Origin: Syntrophomonas sp.
GTDB lineage: Bacteria; Bacillota; Syntrophomonadia; Syntrophomonadales; Syntrophomonadaceae
DNA length: 9,809 nucleotides
Direction: 5' to 3'
Assembly (NCBI GenBank): GCA_028709355.1
Contig: JAQVXF010000027.1
Location: 1 to 9,809, forward strand
The notes below the pieces were generated by a model, which was not told the origin of the DNA, did no database searches, and saw nothing but the letters and a program-made list of their open reading frames with translations. Below, piece by piece: positions 1-6,780 of this stretch. A program made the position numbers and the translations under genes. How positions within the stretch are numbered: the stretch's first letter is position 1; every line of letters starts with the position of its first letter.

Positions 1-1477
1 TCCTCTTGTCGCCCTCCGCCTCATACAACTCCAATAAACCCCAGATCAAGTAGACATAATCAGCCGCATAACCCTTATATCTAGCCTCGCCATCCCGGTA
101 ACGGGCCTGCAGACGCCCCTCCGCCCGCAGGTGGGTGAGAATGAAATCCACCCCCTGCCTGGCTGCCTGCAGATAATCGTGGTTCCCCAGCAGCCGCCCC
201 CCCAAACCCAAGGCAGCCACCATCAGACCGTTCCAAGCGGTCAGGATCTTATCATCCTGGAGCGGTTTTACCCGTTTTTCCCTGACCTGGAGCAGCTGCT
301 GGCGTTCCCGGTCCAACCGGGCCCGAGCTTCCAAGGGATCAGACTGCCCGATCAGGTTGGGAATGTTGCGGCCCTCGAAGTTGCCCCCGGCGGTTATATC
401 GTAGGTATCGCAAAAATGGGCCCCGTGGGAACCCAGGATAGAGACCACGTTGTCCCGATCCCATAGGTAATAGCGGCCTTCTTCCCCCTCGGAATCGGCA
501 TCCTGGGCGGAATAGAATCCCCCCGCCGGTGAGGTCATGTCGCGACGGATGTAGTCGAATATATCCTCGGCCACCTGCCGATACAATGAGCGTTTGGTTT
601 CCCGGTAGGTTTCCAGATAGGTTATCGCCAGCAGGGCGTTATCGTAGAGCATCTTCTCGAAATGGGGCACCAACCACCGGCCGTCGGTAGCGTAGCGGGC
701 AAAGCCAAATCCGATGTGATCGTAGATACCACCCTGATACATCCGCAGCAGAGTATTCTCCACCATCTCTAAGGCTTGGTCATGCCTGTAACACTGGTGG
801 TATTTGAGCAGGAACAGCAGATTGGTGGGGGTGGGAAATTTGGGAGCAGTACCGAAGCCTCCATATTGGCGGTCGTAGACCCGGGACAGCCTCCCGAACG
901 CCTGGTGCAGAGTTTGATCGGACAGGCCGCATGCCGGAGCAATCCTGACTGCTTTTTGGGCCCAATCCAGCACTTCCGCGGCCGCCTGCCGGGGTTTGTC
1001 CGGGGACTGCCGCCAGACTTGGTCCAGTATGGGCAGCAGGTCCATCAAACCCGGCATCCCACCCTGTCGATAGGGAGGGATATAGGTGTTGGCATAGAAG
1101 GGAAGGCGGTCCGGGGTCATGACGATGGTCAGGGGCCATCCGCCGCTGCCCATCATACCCTGGCAGACCAGCATGTAGATATAGTCCAGGTCAGGTCGTT
1201 CCTCCCGGTCCACCTTGATGGCAACGAAGCCATCATTTAATAATTTAGCCACCTGGGAATTCTCAAATGACTGATGCTCCATGACATGACACCAATGGCA
1301 GGTCGAGTAGCCGATACTCAGAAATATCAACTTGTCCTCCCGCTGGGCCTTGGCCAAGGCTTCCTCTCCCCATGGATACCAATCAACCGGATTGTAGGCG
1401 TGCTGCAGCAAATACGGGCTCTTCTCCGTTAGCAGTCGATTGGGTTGGTGGTGTTGTCTATCCAAATTAATCTCCAT
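1..1477 (-). CDS. YyaL/SPATA20-type thioredoxin-domain protein (DUF255), 3' end cut by window edge
   Basis: The frame is open from the ATG at 1477 to the left edge: 492 codons, with no stop in the window. The N-terminus carries the family signature: NRLLTEKSPYLLQHAYNPVDW at about residues 13-33, a thioredoxin-like CHWC redox pair at 60-63 followed by HVME, and KVDREERPD at 88-96. Later family blocks are GGFGTAPKFP, a GGIYDHIGFGFARY segment, HFEKMLYDNALL, AQDADSEGEEG (near 325) and LTAWNGLM (near 411). The family has an N-terminal thioredoxin fold joined to an (alpha/alpha)6-barrel region like six-hairpin glycosidases or epimerases. Its biochemical role is not settled, so I assign none. Full members are close to 650-700 residues, so roughly a quarter is probably missing on the left. 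I chose ATG 1477 because it is in frame with the conserved N-terminus and has AGGAGG at 1489-1494. The ATG at 1488 is out of frame. No signal peptide is visible, so it is probably cytoplasmic. Confidence 0.93.
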   Translation of the reverse strand, partial: MEINLDRQHHQPNRLLTEKSPYLLQHAYNPVDWYPWGEEALAKAQREDKLIFLSIGYSTCHWCHVMEHQSFENSQVAKLLNDGFVAIKVDREERPDLDYIYMLVCQGMMGSGGWPLTIVMTPDRLPFYANTYIPPYRQGGMPGLMDLLPILDQVWRQSPDKPRQAAAEVLDWAQKAVRIAPACGLSDQTLHQAFGRLSRVYDRQYGGFGTAPKFPTPTNLLFLLKYHQCYRHDQALEMVENTLLRMYQGGIYDHIGFGFARYATDGRWLVPHFEKMLYDNALLAITYLETYRETKRSLYRQVAEDIFDYIRRDMTSPAGGFYSAQDADSEGEEGRYYLWDRDNVVSILGSHGAHFCDTYDITAGGNFEGRNIPNLIGQSDPLEARARLDRERQQLLQVREKRVKPLQDDKILTAWNGLMVAALGLGGRLLGNHDYLQAARQGVDFILTHLRAEGRLQARYRDGEARYKGYAADYVYLIWGLLELYEAEGDKR

Positions 1478-1488
1478 CTCTCCTTCAT

Positions 1489-1494
1489 CCTCCT
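1489..1494 (-). promoter_or_regulatory. Shine-Dalgarno site of the YyaL-type gene
   Basis: Minus-strand AGGAGG lies 11 bases before the ATG at 1477, a slightly long spacing. A second purine run (GGAGAG) abuts the ATG. It supports the start at 1477. Confidence 0.6.
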
Positions 1495-1559
1495 TCCGCA
1501 CCTGATGGTCCAGATTCTTATCAATAAGATGAGTAGCGTGGAGTGGCAATCCTTCTCAT

Positions 1560-1565
1560 ATTATA
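1560..1565 (-). promoter_or_regulatory. Candidate -10 box for the YyaL-type gene
   Basis: The minus strand reads TATAAT here, about 80 bases before the start codon. The best upstream element at a usable distance (TTCTAC, 1584-1589, 18-base spacer) matches the sigma-A -35 poorly. A TATACT lies a few bases further upstream. Weak evidence, listed as the only plausible promoter core. Confidence 0.3.
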
Positions 1566-1740
1566 TTCAGTATACCCCACCCAGTAGAATGTGCTACCCG
1601 CGCGGAGAGCAACCATCTTCGGCCGAACCACCCACTTGGTAAGACGCAACCAGACCCATGACCGACCCAGCACCCATTGACTCAATCAATTTACCGGTGG
1701 GGCGGATTCAATAAAAATCCCCAAAACACTCAATAAATAC

Positions 1741-1746
1741 TATAAT
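1741..1746 (+). promoter_or_regulatory. Candidate -10 box of the ktrAB operon
   Basis: A perfect TATAAT lies about 150 bases before the ktrA start. No good -35 is found 16-18 bases upstream (the sequence there is C-rich), so this is a low-confidence call. If used, it would give a leader of roughly 145 bases. Confidence 0.35.
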
Positions 1747-1819
1747 CTAACCAGGGTAGACGGGGTAACCGACCAGCCGACCGCCGTTAGCAGCATCACC
1801 TTTGCATACGAAAGTGCCT

Positions 1820-1850
1820 ATCGGTCAATTTCGTAACCGATCAGTATCGG
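1820..1850 (+). promoter_or_regulatory. Competing inverted repeats in the ktrA leader
   Basis: Three related segments lie in a row: ATCGGT (1820-1825), ACCGAT (1836-1841) and ATCGG (1846-1850). The middle one can pair with either neighbour, giving a 6-bp stem with a 10-base loop or a 5-bp stem (CCGAT/ATCGG) with a CAGT tetraloop. A further hairpin AGGG-TGAG-CCCT (1862-1873) follows, ahead of the ribosome binding site. The pairing is visible in the sequence; a regulatory role is inference. Confidence 0.3.
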
Positions 1851-1884
1851 CCCCGACCCGCAGGGTGAGCCCTAGCCATTAAAT

Positions 1885-1890
1885 GGGAGG
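1885..1890 (+). promoter_or_regulatory. Shine-Dalgarno site of ktrA
   Basis: GGGAGG with an 8-base spacer to the ATG at 1899. It lies just after a small palindrome (CCATT-A-AATGG, 1876-1886) whose right arm overlaps it, so a weak hairpin could partly mask the site. Confidence 0.7.
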
Positions 1891-1898
1891 AAGCAGAG

Positions 1899-2555
1899 AT
1901 GAAACCCAAACAGTTTGCCGTCCTGGGCATAGGCAGATTCGGCGAAAGCCTGATCAAAGAGTTGGTACGGATGGGGTACGACGTCCTGGCAGTGGACTTG
2001 GATGAGGAACTAATAAGGGATGCGGTGGAGTATTCCACCCATGCGGTGCAGGCTGATTCGATGGACGAGCAGGTTTTGAAAGCTCTGGGCATCGCCAACT
2101 TCGATGCGGTTATCGTAGCCATTGGTGAAAACATGCAGTCCAATATCCTGACCACCATCCTCCTGAAAGAGTTGGGCGTCAAGAAAGTGGTGGCCAAGGC
2201 CAAGAATCTGATGCACGGCAAGGTATTGGAAAAGATAGGTGCTGACCTGGTCATCTATCCGGAGCGGGACATGGCCATCAAATTGGCCCGTTCTTTGGCG
2301 TCCCAGAACTTCATGGAACAGATAACTCTCTCGACCGATTACAGCATAATCGAAATCACCACCCCCAAGAGTTTTATCAATCAGAATCTGCGTCAGATCG
2401 GCCTGCGCCCCAAAATGAATGTTACTATCCTGGCCATCCGGCGCGGCGAAGAGATATTCGTAGTGCCCGGGCCCGACCAACAGATCGTGTCCGGCGACAT
2501 CCTAGTGGCCCTGGGGCATAACCGGGACTTGGATGCGCTGTCAGATGTAGATTGA
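1899..2555 (+). CDS. ktrA: KtrA-type RCK subunit of a Ktr potassium channel/transporter
   Basis: This 218-residue cytoplasmic protein matches the usual KtrA length of about 220. The N-terminal half is an RCK_N (Rossmann) domain with the dinucleotide-binding loop GIGRFG at 10-15 and acidic residues ending the second strand (AVDLDE, 31-36), the pattern expected for adenine-nucleotide binding. The family block VVAKA is at 97-101. From about residue 137 to the end is an RCK_C (TrkA_C) domain, including LRQIGLRPKMNVTILAIRRG and a VSGDILVALG end. In KtrAB systems an octameric ring of this protein binds ATP or ADP and gates the membrane subunit; in several Firmicutes the RCK_C domain binds c-di-AMP. 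The start ATG has GGGAGG (1885-1890) exactly 8 bases upstream. ktrB follows 14 bases after the stop, so the two are surely co-transcribed. Confidence 0.95.
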   Translation: MKPKQFAVLGIGRFGESLIKELVRMGYDVLAVDLDEELIRDAVEYSTHAVQADSMDEQVLKALGIANFDAVIVAIGENMQSNILTTILLKELGVKKVVAKAKNLMHGKVLEKIGADLVIYPERDMAIKLARSLASQNFMEQITLSTDYSIIEITTPKSFINQNLRQIGLRPKMNVTILAIRRGEEIFVVPGPDQQIVSGDILVALGHNRDLDALSDVD

Positions 2556-2569
2556 TTCTTTAGGATGGA

Positions 2570-3892
2570 GTGATAGACATAGCCCAAATGAGTCCTTCAC
2601 GATTACTGGTGCTCAGCTTCGCTGCCTTGATACTTGTCGGCACGATTCTCCTGGCTACTCCCATGGCGGTGCAGGACGGACAGCCCGACTGGCTGACCGC
2701 TTTGTTCACCGCTACCTCGGCCACCTGTATAACCGGGTTGGTGGTAGTCGATACCGCCACCCACTGGACTACCTTCGGCCATATTGTGATTATGGTGCTC
2801 ATCCAGATAGGCGGTCTGGGAGTCATGGCTTTCGCTACCTTTTTTGCTTTCCTGTTCGGTTGGAAGATTCGACTGCGGCAGCGCTTGGTGCTGCAGCAGG
2901 CCGTGAACTACTCCACTATCGGCGGGGTGGTCAAGATATTCCGCTATCTGCTGTCGATCACGTTCCTGATCGAGGCAATTGCCGCCTTGGTCCTGACTCT
3001 ACGCTGGATCCCCCTGTATGGTTTCCCCAAAGCCGTCTGGTTCGGGGTCTTTCATTCTATATCGGCTTTCAATAATGCTGGTTTCGACCTGTTTGGCAAT
3101 TTCCGCAGCTTGATGGCTTTCACCACCGATGTTACCGTGAACCTGACTTTTTCCACCCTTTTCATTGCCGGCGGCCTGGGCTTCATCGTCCTGTATGAGC
3201 TGTTCCACTACCGCCAGGAGCGCGCCCTGTCCCTGCATGCCAAGGTAGTCCTGATCACCACCGCGGTGTTGATCTTTGGAGGAACCGCCATCATCTTCGT
3301 CACTGAATACCACCACGCCCTGCAGAGCCTGCCGCTGGGCAGCAAACTGCTGGCCGCTTACTTCCAGACCGCTTCGGCCCGCACCGCCGGCTTCGTTACC
3401 GTGGACCTGCACTCCTTTTTCCTCTCCTCCCAGATGCTGATGATCATGCTGATGTTCGTGGGCGGATCACCCGGTTCGACAGCCGGCGGCATCAAGACCT
3501 CCACCTTTGCCCTGCTGTGGATAGCTATCCTCAGCCGCCTGCGCGGCAAGCGGTATAACGAGATTTTTGAACGCCGCATTCCCAGCAACGACATGTTTAT
3601 GGCCCTGACCATCGTAGTCATGTATGTGATGACCTTTATCATCATGTCCTTCCTGTTCATCCTGACCCATCAACAGGATTTCCTGCCGGTGATCTTTGAA
3701 GTGGTCTCCGCTCTGGGCACGGTAGGCCTCAGCCTGGGACTGACCCCTTCCCATACCTCACTGGAGCAACTCCTGATCATCATCACCATGTTCCTGGGGC
3801 GGGTAGGGCCTTTGACGCTGGGATTCGCTTTGGCTTATAACCGTTCCCAGCCCTTGATACGTTACCCTGAAGGCAAAATAATGATCGGGTAA
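2570..3892 (+). CDS. ktrB: KtrB-type potassium-translocating membrane subunit
   Basis: The protein has 440 residues, close to the usual 440-450, and belongs to the SKT (TrkH/KtrB) superfamily built from four M1-P-M2 repeats. All four pore-loop selectivity-filter segments are visible, each with its glycine: ATCITGL (51-57), NNAGFD (168-173), ARTAGF (270-275) and GTVGLS (383-388). The third-repeat loop SPGSTAGGIKTSTF (300-313) and the C-terminal RYPEGKIMIG are also typical of KtrB. Most of the rest is hydrophobic helix. It forms the K+ (often Na+-dependent) pathway in the membrane and is gated by KtrA from the gene just upstream. Translation probably starts at GTG 2570, since an in-frame TAG at 2561 excludes anything further upstream. 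ATG 2588 (residue 7) is possible but lacks a well-spaced ribosome binding site. The AGGA/GGAG near the GTG is close or overlapping, so translational coupling to ktrA is plausible. Confidence 0.95.
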   Translation: MIDIAQMSPSRLLVLSFAALILVGTILLATPMAVQDGQPDWLTALFTATSATCITGLVVVDTATHWTTFGHIVIMVLIQIGGLGVMAFATFFAFLFGWKIRLRQRLVLQQAVNYSTIGGVVKIFRYLLSITFLIEAIAALVLTLRWIPLYGFPKAVWFGVFHSISAFNNAGFDLFGNFRSLMAFTTDVTVNLTFSTLFIAGGLGFIVLYELFHYRQERALSLHAKVVLITTAVLIFGGTAIIFVTEYHHALQSLPLGSKLLAAYFQTASARTAGFVTVDLHSFFLSSQMLMIMLMFVGGSPGSTAGGIKTSTFALLWIAILSRLRGKRYNEIFERRIPSNDMFMALTIVVMYVMTFIIMSFLFILTHQQDFLPVIFEVVSALGTVGLSLGLTPSHTSLEQLLIIITMFLGRVGPLTLGFALAYNRSQPLIRYPEGKIMIG

Positions 3893-3932
3893 AGGCCTCG
3901 CTCTGTGGTCCGTGCCCCTGCCCGATCATTAT
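3878..3932 (-). terminator. Perfect 12-bp inverted repeat at the ktrB/helicase junction, candidate terminator
   Basis: ATAATGATCGGG (3878-3889) and CCCGATCATTAT (3921-3932) are exact reverse complements separated by 31 bases. One G-U and one A-U pair can extend the stem inward. Read on the minus strand, the stem is followed by a short T-rich run (ATTATTTTGCC), so it best fits termination of the helicase gene, whose stop is at 3953. On the plus strand no T-run follows. The left arm lies inside the last codons and stop of ktrB. The loop is long for a classical intrinsic terminator. Confidence 0.5.
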
Positions 3933-3952
3933 GGTCCGCTCCACCAGTTAAG

Positions 3953-5542
3953 TTAGTTGGCCCTCCTTCCGGCAGTCCGCCGTCCAGTAGGTATCCGTTT
4001 GCGCTTGTTGCTCCTCAGGCTGGACTCATATTGGCCCAGCGCCGCGTAGATCTGGTCCACGTAATCCGTGGGGATCTCCACCAGAGTGCTGTTGCCCTGG
4101 ATATCGATATCGCCCACTAACCGGGGAGAGATGCCGGTGTGGGCCACCAGGAAGTCGACCAGGCGGCGCGGGTGCACCCCCTGGAACCTGCCCACCGGAA
4201 TCTCGACATGGGAGGTCCCGGGACGGATCGTCTCCACCTCAGCAGTCTCCAGTTCCGGGCTGTCACTGGCCAGTACCTTCAAGGCAGCGGCCAGCAGGAA
4301 TTGGGCGTCATAATTCTGCAGCAGCTCTGCCGCCATGTCATTATACATACCCATCTCCGGTTCAGCCGTCTCCAAGAGTCGATTGACCAGCATCTGCTGG
4401 CGTCGTTCGATAGCCACCTGCATCGACGGCAGAATCTGGTGTTTAATTTTTTTGCCGATGTGGCGTTCTATTATCCGTAATTGTCTTATCTGGCTCGGTT
4501 CCACCAGGGTAATGGCCATCCCGTCACGCCCCGCCCGACCAGTACGACCGATCCGGTGCACATAACTGTCAGGATCGTCAGGAATGTCGAAGTTGAAGAC
4601 ATGGCTGACCATCTCTACGTCCAGGCCTCGGGCAGCCAGGTCGGTGGCCACCAGGATTGATATATTGCCGCTGCGGAACCTATCCATGACGTGATCGCGT
4701 TCCCGCTGGGACATGTCCCCATGCAGTGAATCGGCCGCATAGCCCCGGCTGTTGAGCACCCGGTTGAGGGCATCGGCACCCTTTTTGGTGCGGCAGAAGA
4801 TCAAGCTAACCTGGGGGTGCTCGACGTCGATGATGCGGCAGATGGTCTCCACCTTCTGGCGGGGATTGACTTCATAATAATGCTGTTCGGTCAGGGATAC
4901 CGTGAGTTCTGGCGATGCGATCACAATCAGTTGGGGATTCTTCATGAAGGTGCGGGCCAACTCCCGGATCTCCGGGACCAGGGTGGCGGAGAAGAGCATG
5001 GTCTGCCTTTCTTGCGGGCACAGGCCCAGAATCCTCTCGATGTCAGGCAGGAAGCCCATATCCAACATCTCGTCGGCTTCGTCCAACACCACATAATCCA
5101 GTCTGGACAGGTCAATGGTACCACGGCTGATATGATCCAACAGCCTTCCCGGGGTAGCCACCACTATTTCCGGTCGGCGGCGCAGAGCCCGCAACTGGAC
5201 ATCGATCGATTGCCCTCCATAGATGGGCAGCGCTTTGACCCTCATTCCCTGACCCAGGGACGAGATCTCTTCGGCCACCTGCACCGCCAACTCGCGGGTG
5301 GGACACACCACTAAGGCTTGCAGGCCCTGCTGGGGACTAAGACCGTTTAGAATTGGAATGCCAAAGGCGGCGGTCTTGCCGGTGCCAGTTTTGGCCTGGC
5401 CCATGATATCCTCACCAGCCAAACCGGGCGGGATGGCCTCGACCTGTATCGGGGTAGGGAGCTCAAAGCCTTTATTCTCGATCATGCGCAGAATGGTGGG
5501 CTTGAGTCCCATCTCTTGAAATGTCATTATCGGGGTTTCCAA
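3953..5542 (-). CDS. DEAD-box ATP-dependent RNA helicase with C-terminal DbpA-type RNA-binding domain
   Basis: The protein is 529 residues when started at TTG 5542. All helicase motifs are present: Q motif GFELPTPIQ (about 25-33), Walker A AKTGTGKT (50-57), PTRELAVQ, TPGRLLD, DEAD (154-157), SAT (185-187), ATDLAARGLD and HRIGRTGRAGR (329-339). A linker is followed by a DbpA-like RNA-binding domain (about 444-504: VEIPVGRFQGVHPRRLVDFL ... STLVEIPTDY) and a basic tail rich in Arg and Lys. This is the DeaD/CshA/DbpA group: ATP-driven unwinding of RNA duplexes in ribosome assembly, mRNA decay and cold adaptation. The exact subtype is not certain. The frame is open 32 codons further to an ATG at 5638, but AAGGGAGG at 5551-5558 sits 8 bases before TTG 5542, and the extra segment overlaps a likely promoter. 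ATG 5527 would lie 23 bases from that site. The gene lies downstream of degV on the same strand and converges with ktrB. Confidence 0.93.
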   Translation of the reverse strand: METPIMTFQEMGLKPTILRMIENKGFELPTPIQVEAIPPGLAGEDIMGQAKTGTGKTAAFGIPILNGLSPQQGLQALVVCPTRELAVQVAEEISSLGQGMRVKALPIYGGQSIDVQLRALRRRPEIVVATPGRLLDHISRGTIDLSRLDYVVLDEADEMLDMGFLPDIERILGLCPQERQTMLFSATLVPEIRELARTFMKNPQLIVIASPELTVSLTEQHYYEVNPRQKVETICRIIDVEHPQVSLIFCRTKKGADALNRVLNSRGYAADSLHGDMSQRERDHVMDRFRSGNISILVATDLAARGLDVEMVSHVFNFDIPDDPDSYVHRIGRTGRAGRDGMAITLVEPSQIRQLRIIERHIGKKIKHQILPSMQVAIERRQQMLVNRLLETAEPEMGMYNDMAAELLQNYDAQFLLAAALKVLASDSPELETAEVETIRPGTSHVEIPVGRFQGVHPRRLVDFLVAHTGISPRLVGDIDIQGNSTLVEIPTDYVDQIYAALGQYESSLRSNKRKRIPTGRRTAGRRAN

Positions 5543-5550
5543 AAATTGTT

Positions 5551-5557
5551 CCTCCCT
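5551..5557 (-). promoter_or_regulatory. Shine-Dalgarno site selecting the TTG start of the helicase
   Basis: Minus-strand AGGGAGG is 8 bases upstream of TTG 5542 and in no useful position for the ATGs at 5527 or 5638. This decides the start. Confidence 0.65.
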
Positions 5558-5593
5558 TAAAATACTAAGAACCTTTGATCTGTCTGTTAGTGC

Positions 5594-5608
5594 TGTTAAC
5601 CGGTAACA
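5594..5608. repeat. Short palindrome in the helicase 5' leader
   Basis: TGTTA-ACCGG-TAACA (5594-5608) has exact 5-base arms. It lies about 17 bases downstream of the candidate -10 box, where an operator or a leader hairpin would be. No regulator can be named. Confidence 0.25.
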
Positions 5609-5624
5609 ACACATACACTGGACA

Positions 5625-5633
5625 ATTATAACA
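5625..5633 (-). promoter_or_regulatory. Extended -10 promoter of the DEAD-box helicase
   Basis: The minus strand reads TGT-TATAAT, a perfect extended -10 element (TG at 5632-5633, hexamer 5625-5630). The -35 region is poor (TGGAAT at an 18-base spacer), as is usual for extended -10 promoters. It would give a leader of about 75 bases before the TTG start, so the helicase can be expressed independently of degV. Confidence 0.5.
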
Positions 5634-5664
5634 TACAACTGGAGCTGGATTCCATGTTTAAGCG

Positions 5665-5676
5665 GCCCGTCGGGGC
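5665..5676 (-). terminator. Small GC hairpin after degV
   Basis: GCCC-GTCG-GGGC as read on the plus strand (4-bp stem, 4-base loop) begins 16 bases after the degV stop. On the minus strand it is followed by CGCTTAAAC, with no real T-run, so it is at best a weak terminator. Some read-through into the helicase gene is likely. Confidence 0.25.
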
Positions 5677-5692
5677 ATCCTGCCGGCTTTTC

Positions 5693-6544
5693 TTACTTCC
5701 GCAGGAAATACACCCCATAGGTACCGATCCCCACGTGGGCACCAATCAAAGTCCCTATCTCGGAGATAAGAAAATCCTCCACTCCAAAGCGGGCTTGCAC
5801 CATGTCCCTAATGGCCAAGGCCCCTTGCCGATCCTGGGAGTAGGATATGCCGATGGTCTGGCGTTTGAGTTCGCCGCCTCGTTCGCCCATGATATCCAAC
5901 ATTCTCTGCTGGGCCTTCTTCAGACCACGATTCTTCTCCAGGGGAATGATCTTTCCGTCTTGAATCTGCAGCGTCACCTTTATACTGAGCAGATCACCGA
6001 TGGTAGCCGCCGCCGGGCTGATGCGCCCGCCCCGCTTGAGCATCTCCAAATTGCCAACAATGAAGACATGCTCCATACGCTTTACATGTTCTTCTATAAC
6101 AGCAATAATCCCAACTTTGTCCTGACCAGCAGCCCAAGCGCGGGCGGCTTTGACCACCGTCAAGCCCTGTCCTACTGAAGCACTGCGGGTATCCAGAACA
6201 GTGATCCGCTGCGGATCGACCAGATCCCGGGCCAGACAGGCGCTTTCATAGGTGCCGCTGAGTCCTCCTGAAAAAGCCATGTATATGATCTCCACATCTT
6301 CCGCCTGAAGCACTCTTTCAAACTCCTGTTGGAAGGTGGCCGCGTTGACCTGAGAGGTAGTGGCTATCGTCCCCGGCTCAGCCAGGAGGCGGTAGAATTC
6401 CGATGGTTGGATGTCGATCCGATCAATATAGGTGGTTCCCCTAATCATGGTGGGCAGGTAAAACATCCTGACCCCCAGACTATCCAGCAGGTCCCGGTCC
6501 AGATCACAGCCATTGTCCGAGTAGAGAACAATCTTCCCGGCCAT
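5693..6544 (-). CDS. DegV family lipid (fatty acid)-binding protein
   Basis: This 283-residue protein matches the DegV family length of about 280. It shows the family's characteristic blocks: N-terminal VLYSDNGCDL (6-15), the TTSQVNAATF segment (62-71) with the ligand-contacting Thr/Ser region, AFSGGLSGTYESA (90-102), ITVLDTRSASVGQGLTV (114-130), LEMLKRGGRIS (166-176), the IQDGKIIPLEKNRG strand-turn (194-207) and C-terminal IGTLIGAHVGIGTYGVYF (263-280). Members bind one long-chain fatty acid in a buried cleft. In Firmicutes some (FakB) present the fatty acid to the kinase FakA for phosphorylation. No fakA-like gene is present here, so a FakB role is only possible. The start ATG 6544 follows a G-rich AGGGGGTGGG stretch and a well-formed promoter. 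No signal peptide is seen; cytoplasmic. Confidence 0.94.
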   Translation of the reverse strand: MAGKIVLYSDNGCDLDRDLLDSLGVRMFYLPTMIRGTTYIDRIDIQPSEFYRLLAEPGTIATTSQVNAATFQQEFERVLQAEDVEIIYMAFSGGLSGTYESACLARDLVDPQRITVLDTRSASVGQGLTVVKAARAWAAGQDKVGIIAVIEEHVKRMEHVFIVGNLEMLKRGGRISPAAATIGDLLSIKVTLQIQDGKIIPLEKNRGLKKAQQRMLDIMGERGGELKRQTIGISYSQDRQGALAIRDMVQARFGVEDFLISEIGTLIGAHVGIGTYGVYFLRK

Positions 6545-6587
6545 ATAAATCCCACCCCCTATCCAAGCTTGCCCGCATACAATGAGA

Positions 6588-6616
6588 ATTCTACTACCAT
6601 GGCCGGCCTTTTACAA
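6588..6616 (-). promoter_or_regulatory. Sigma-A-type promoter of degV
   Basis: On the minus strand, TTGTAA (6611-6616) and TAGAAT (6588-6593) are separated by exactly 17 bases. They match 4 of 6 and 5 of 6 consensus positions. The start of transcription would be near 6581, about 37 bases before the degV ATG. Confidence 0.55.
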
Positions 6617-6709
6617 CTGACTCCCACTCCAACCGCCAATTTCAGCCCCTGCCGACAGCAATCAGCTGTTTTGAGCAAACCCAGCTAAGAGCCGATCCCC
6701 CCAGCCAGC

Positions 6710-6738
6710 TTCACAAATCCAGGGCAAACCGCTAGAAT
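6710..6738 (+). promoter_or_regulatory. Sigma-A-type promoter of the MFS gene
   Basis: TTCACA (6710-6715) and TAGAAT (6733-6738) are 17 bases apart, each matching 5 of 6 consensus positions. The start of transcription would be near 6745, about 36 bases before the ATG at 6781. The -10 hexamer is the same as that of the divergent degV promoter. Confidence 0.6.
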
Positions 6739-6780
6739 GAGAGGATGTTTAGACCATTAACGGGAGGGGGCTAGGATTAA

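Larger units (their letters stand above)
1478..1898. other. Divergent intergenic region between the YyaL-type gene and ktrA
   Basis: This is 421 bases with no convincing gene. The left part holds the minus-strand Shine-Dalgarno site and a candidate TATAAT. The middle (about 1600-1730) shows nothing I can name. The right part holds a plus-strand TATAAT at 1741-1746 and a leader with several short inverted repeats before ktrA. A 65-codon open frame at 1445-1642 (plus) overlaps the start of the minus-strand gene, has no family signature, and I do not call it a gene. Confidence 0.6.

Noticed and set aside
131..1240. Plus-strand open frames of 111 and 154 codons at the left end
   Set aside because: They lie antisense to the well-supported YyaL-type gene, show low-complexity proline/glutamine-rich translations and have no family signature.
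1747..1898. c-di-AMP (ydaO-type) riboswitch before ktrA
   Set aside because: A GGGGTAACC and a GTTAGC string loosely recall the consensus, but the conserved blocks and their order do not match; I cannot support the call by eye.
4817..5314. 165-codon plus-strand frame opposite the helicase
   Set aside because: It is antisense to the helicase core motifs, with Gln/His-rich non-protein-like composition.
5654..6178. 174-codon plus-strand frame opposite degV
   Set aside because: It is antisense to a clear DegV coding sequence with family motifs throughout; it has no recognisable domain.
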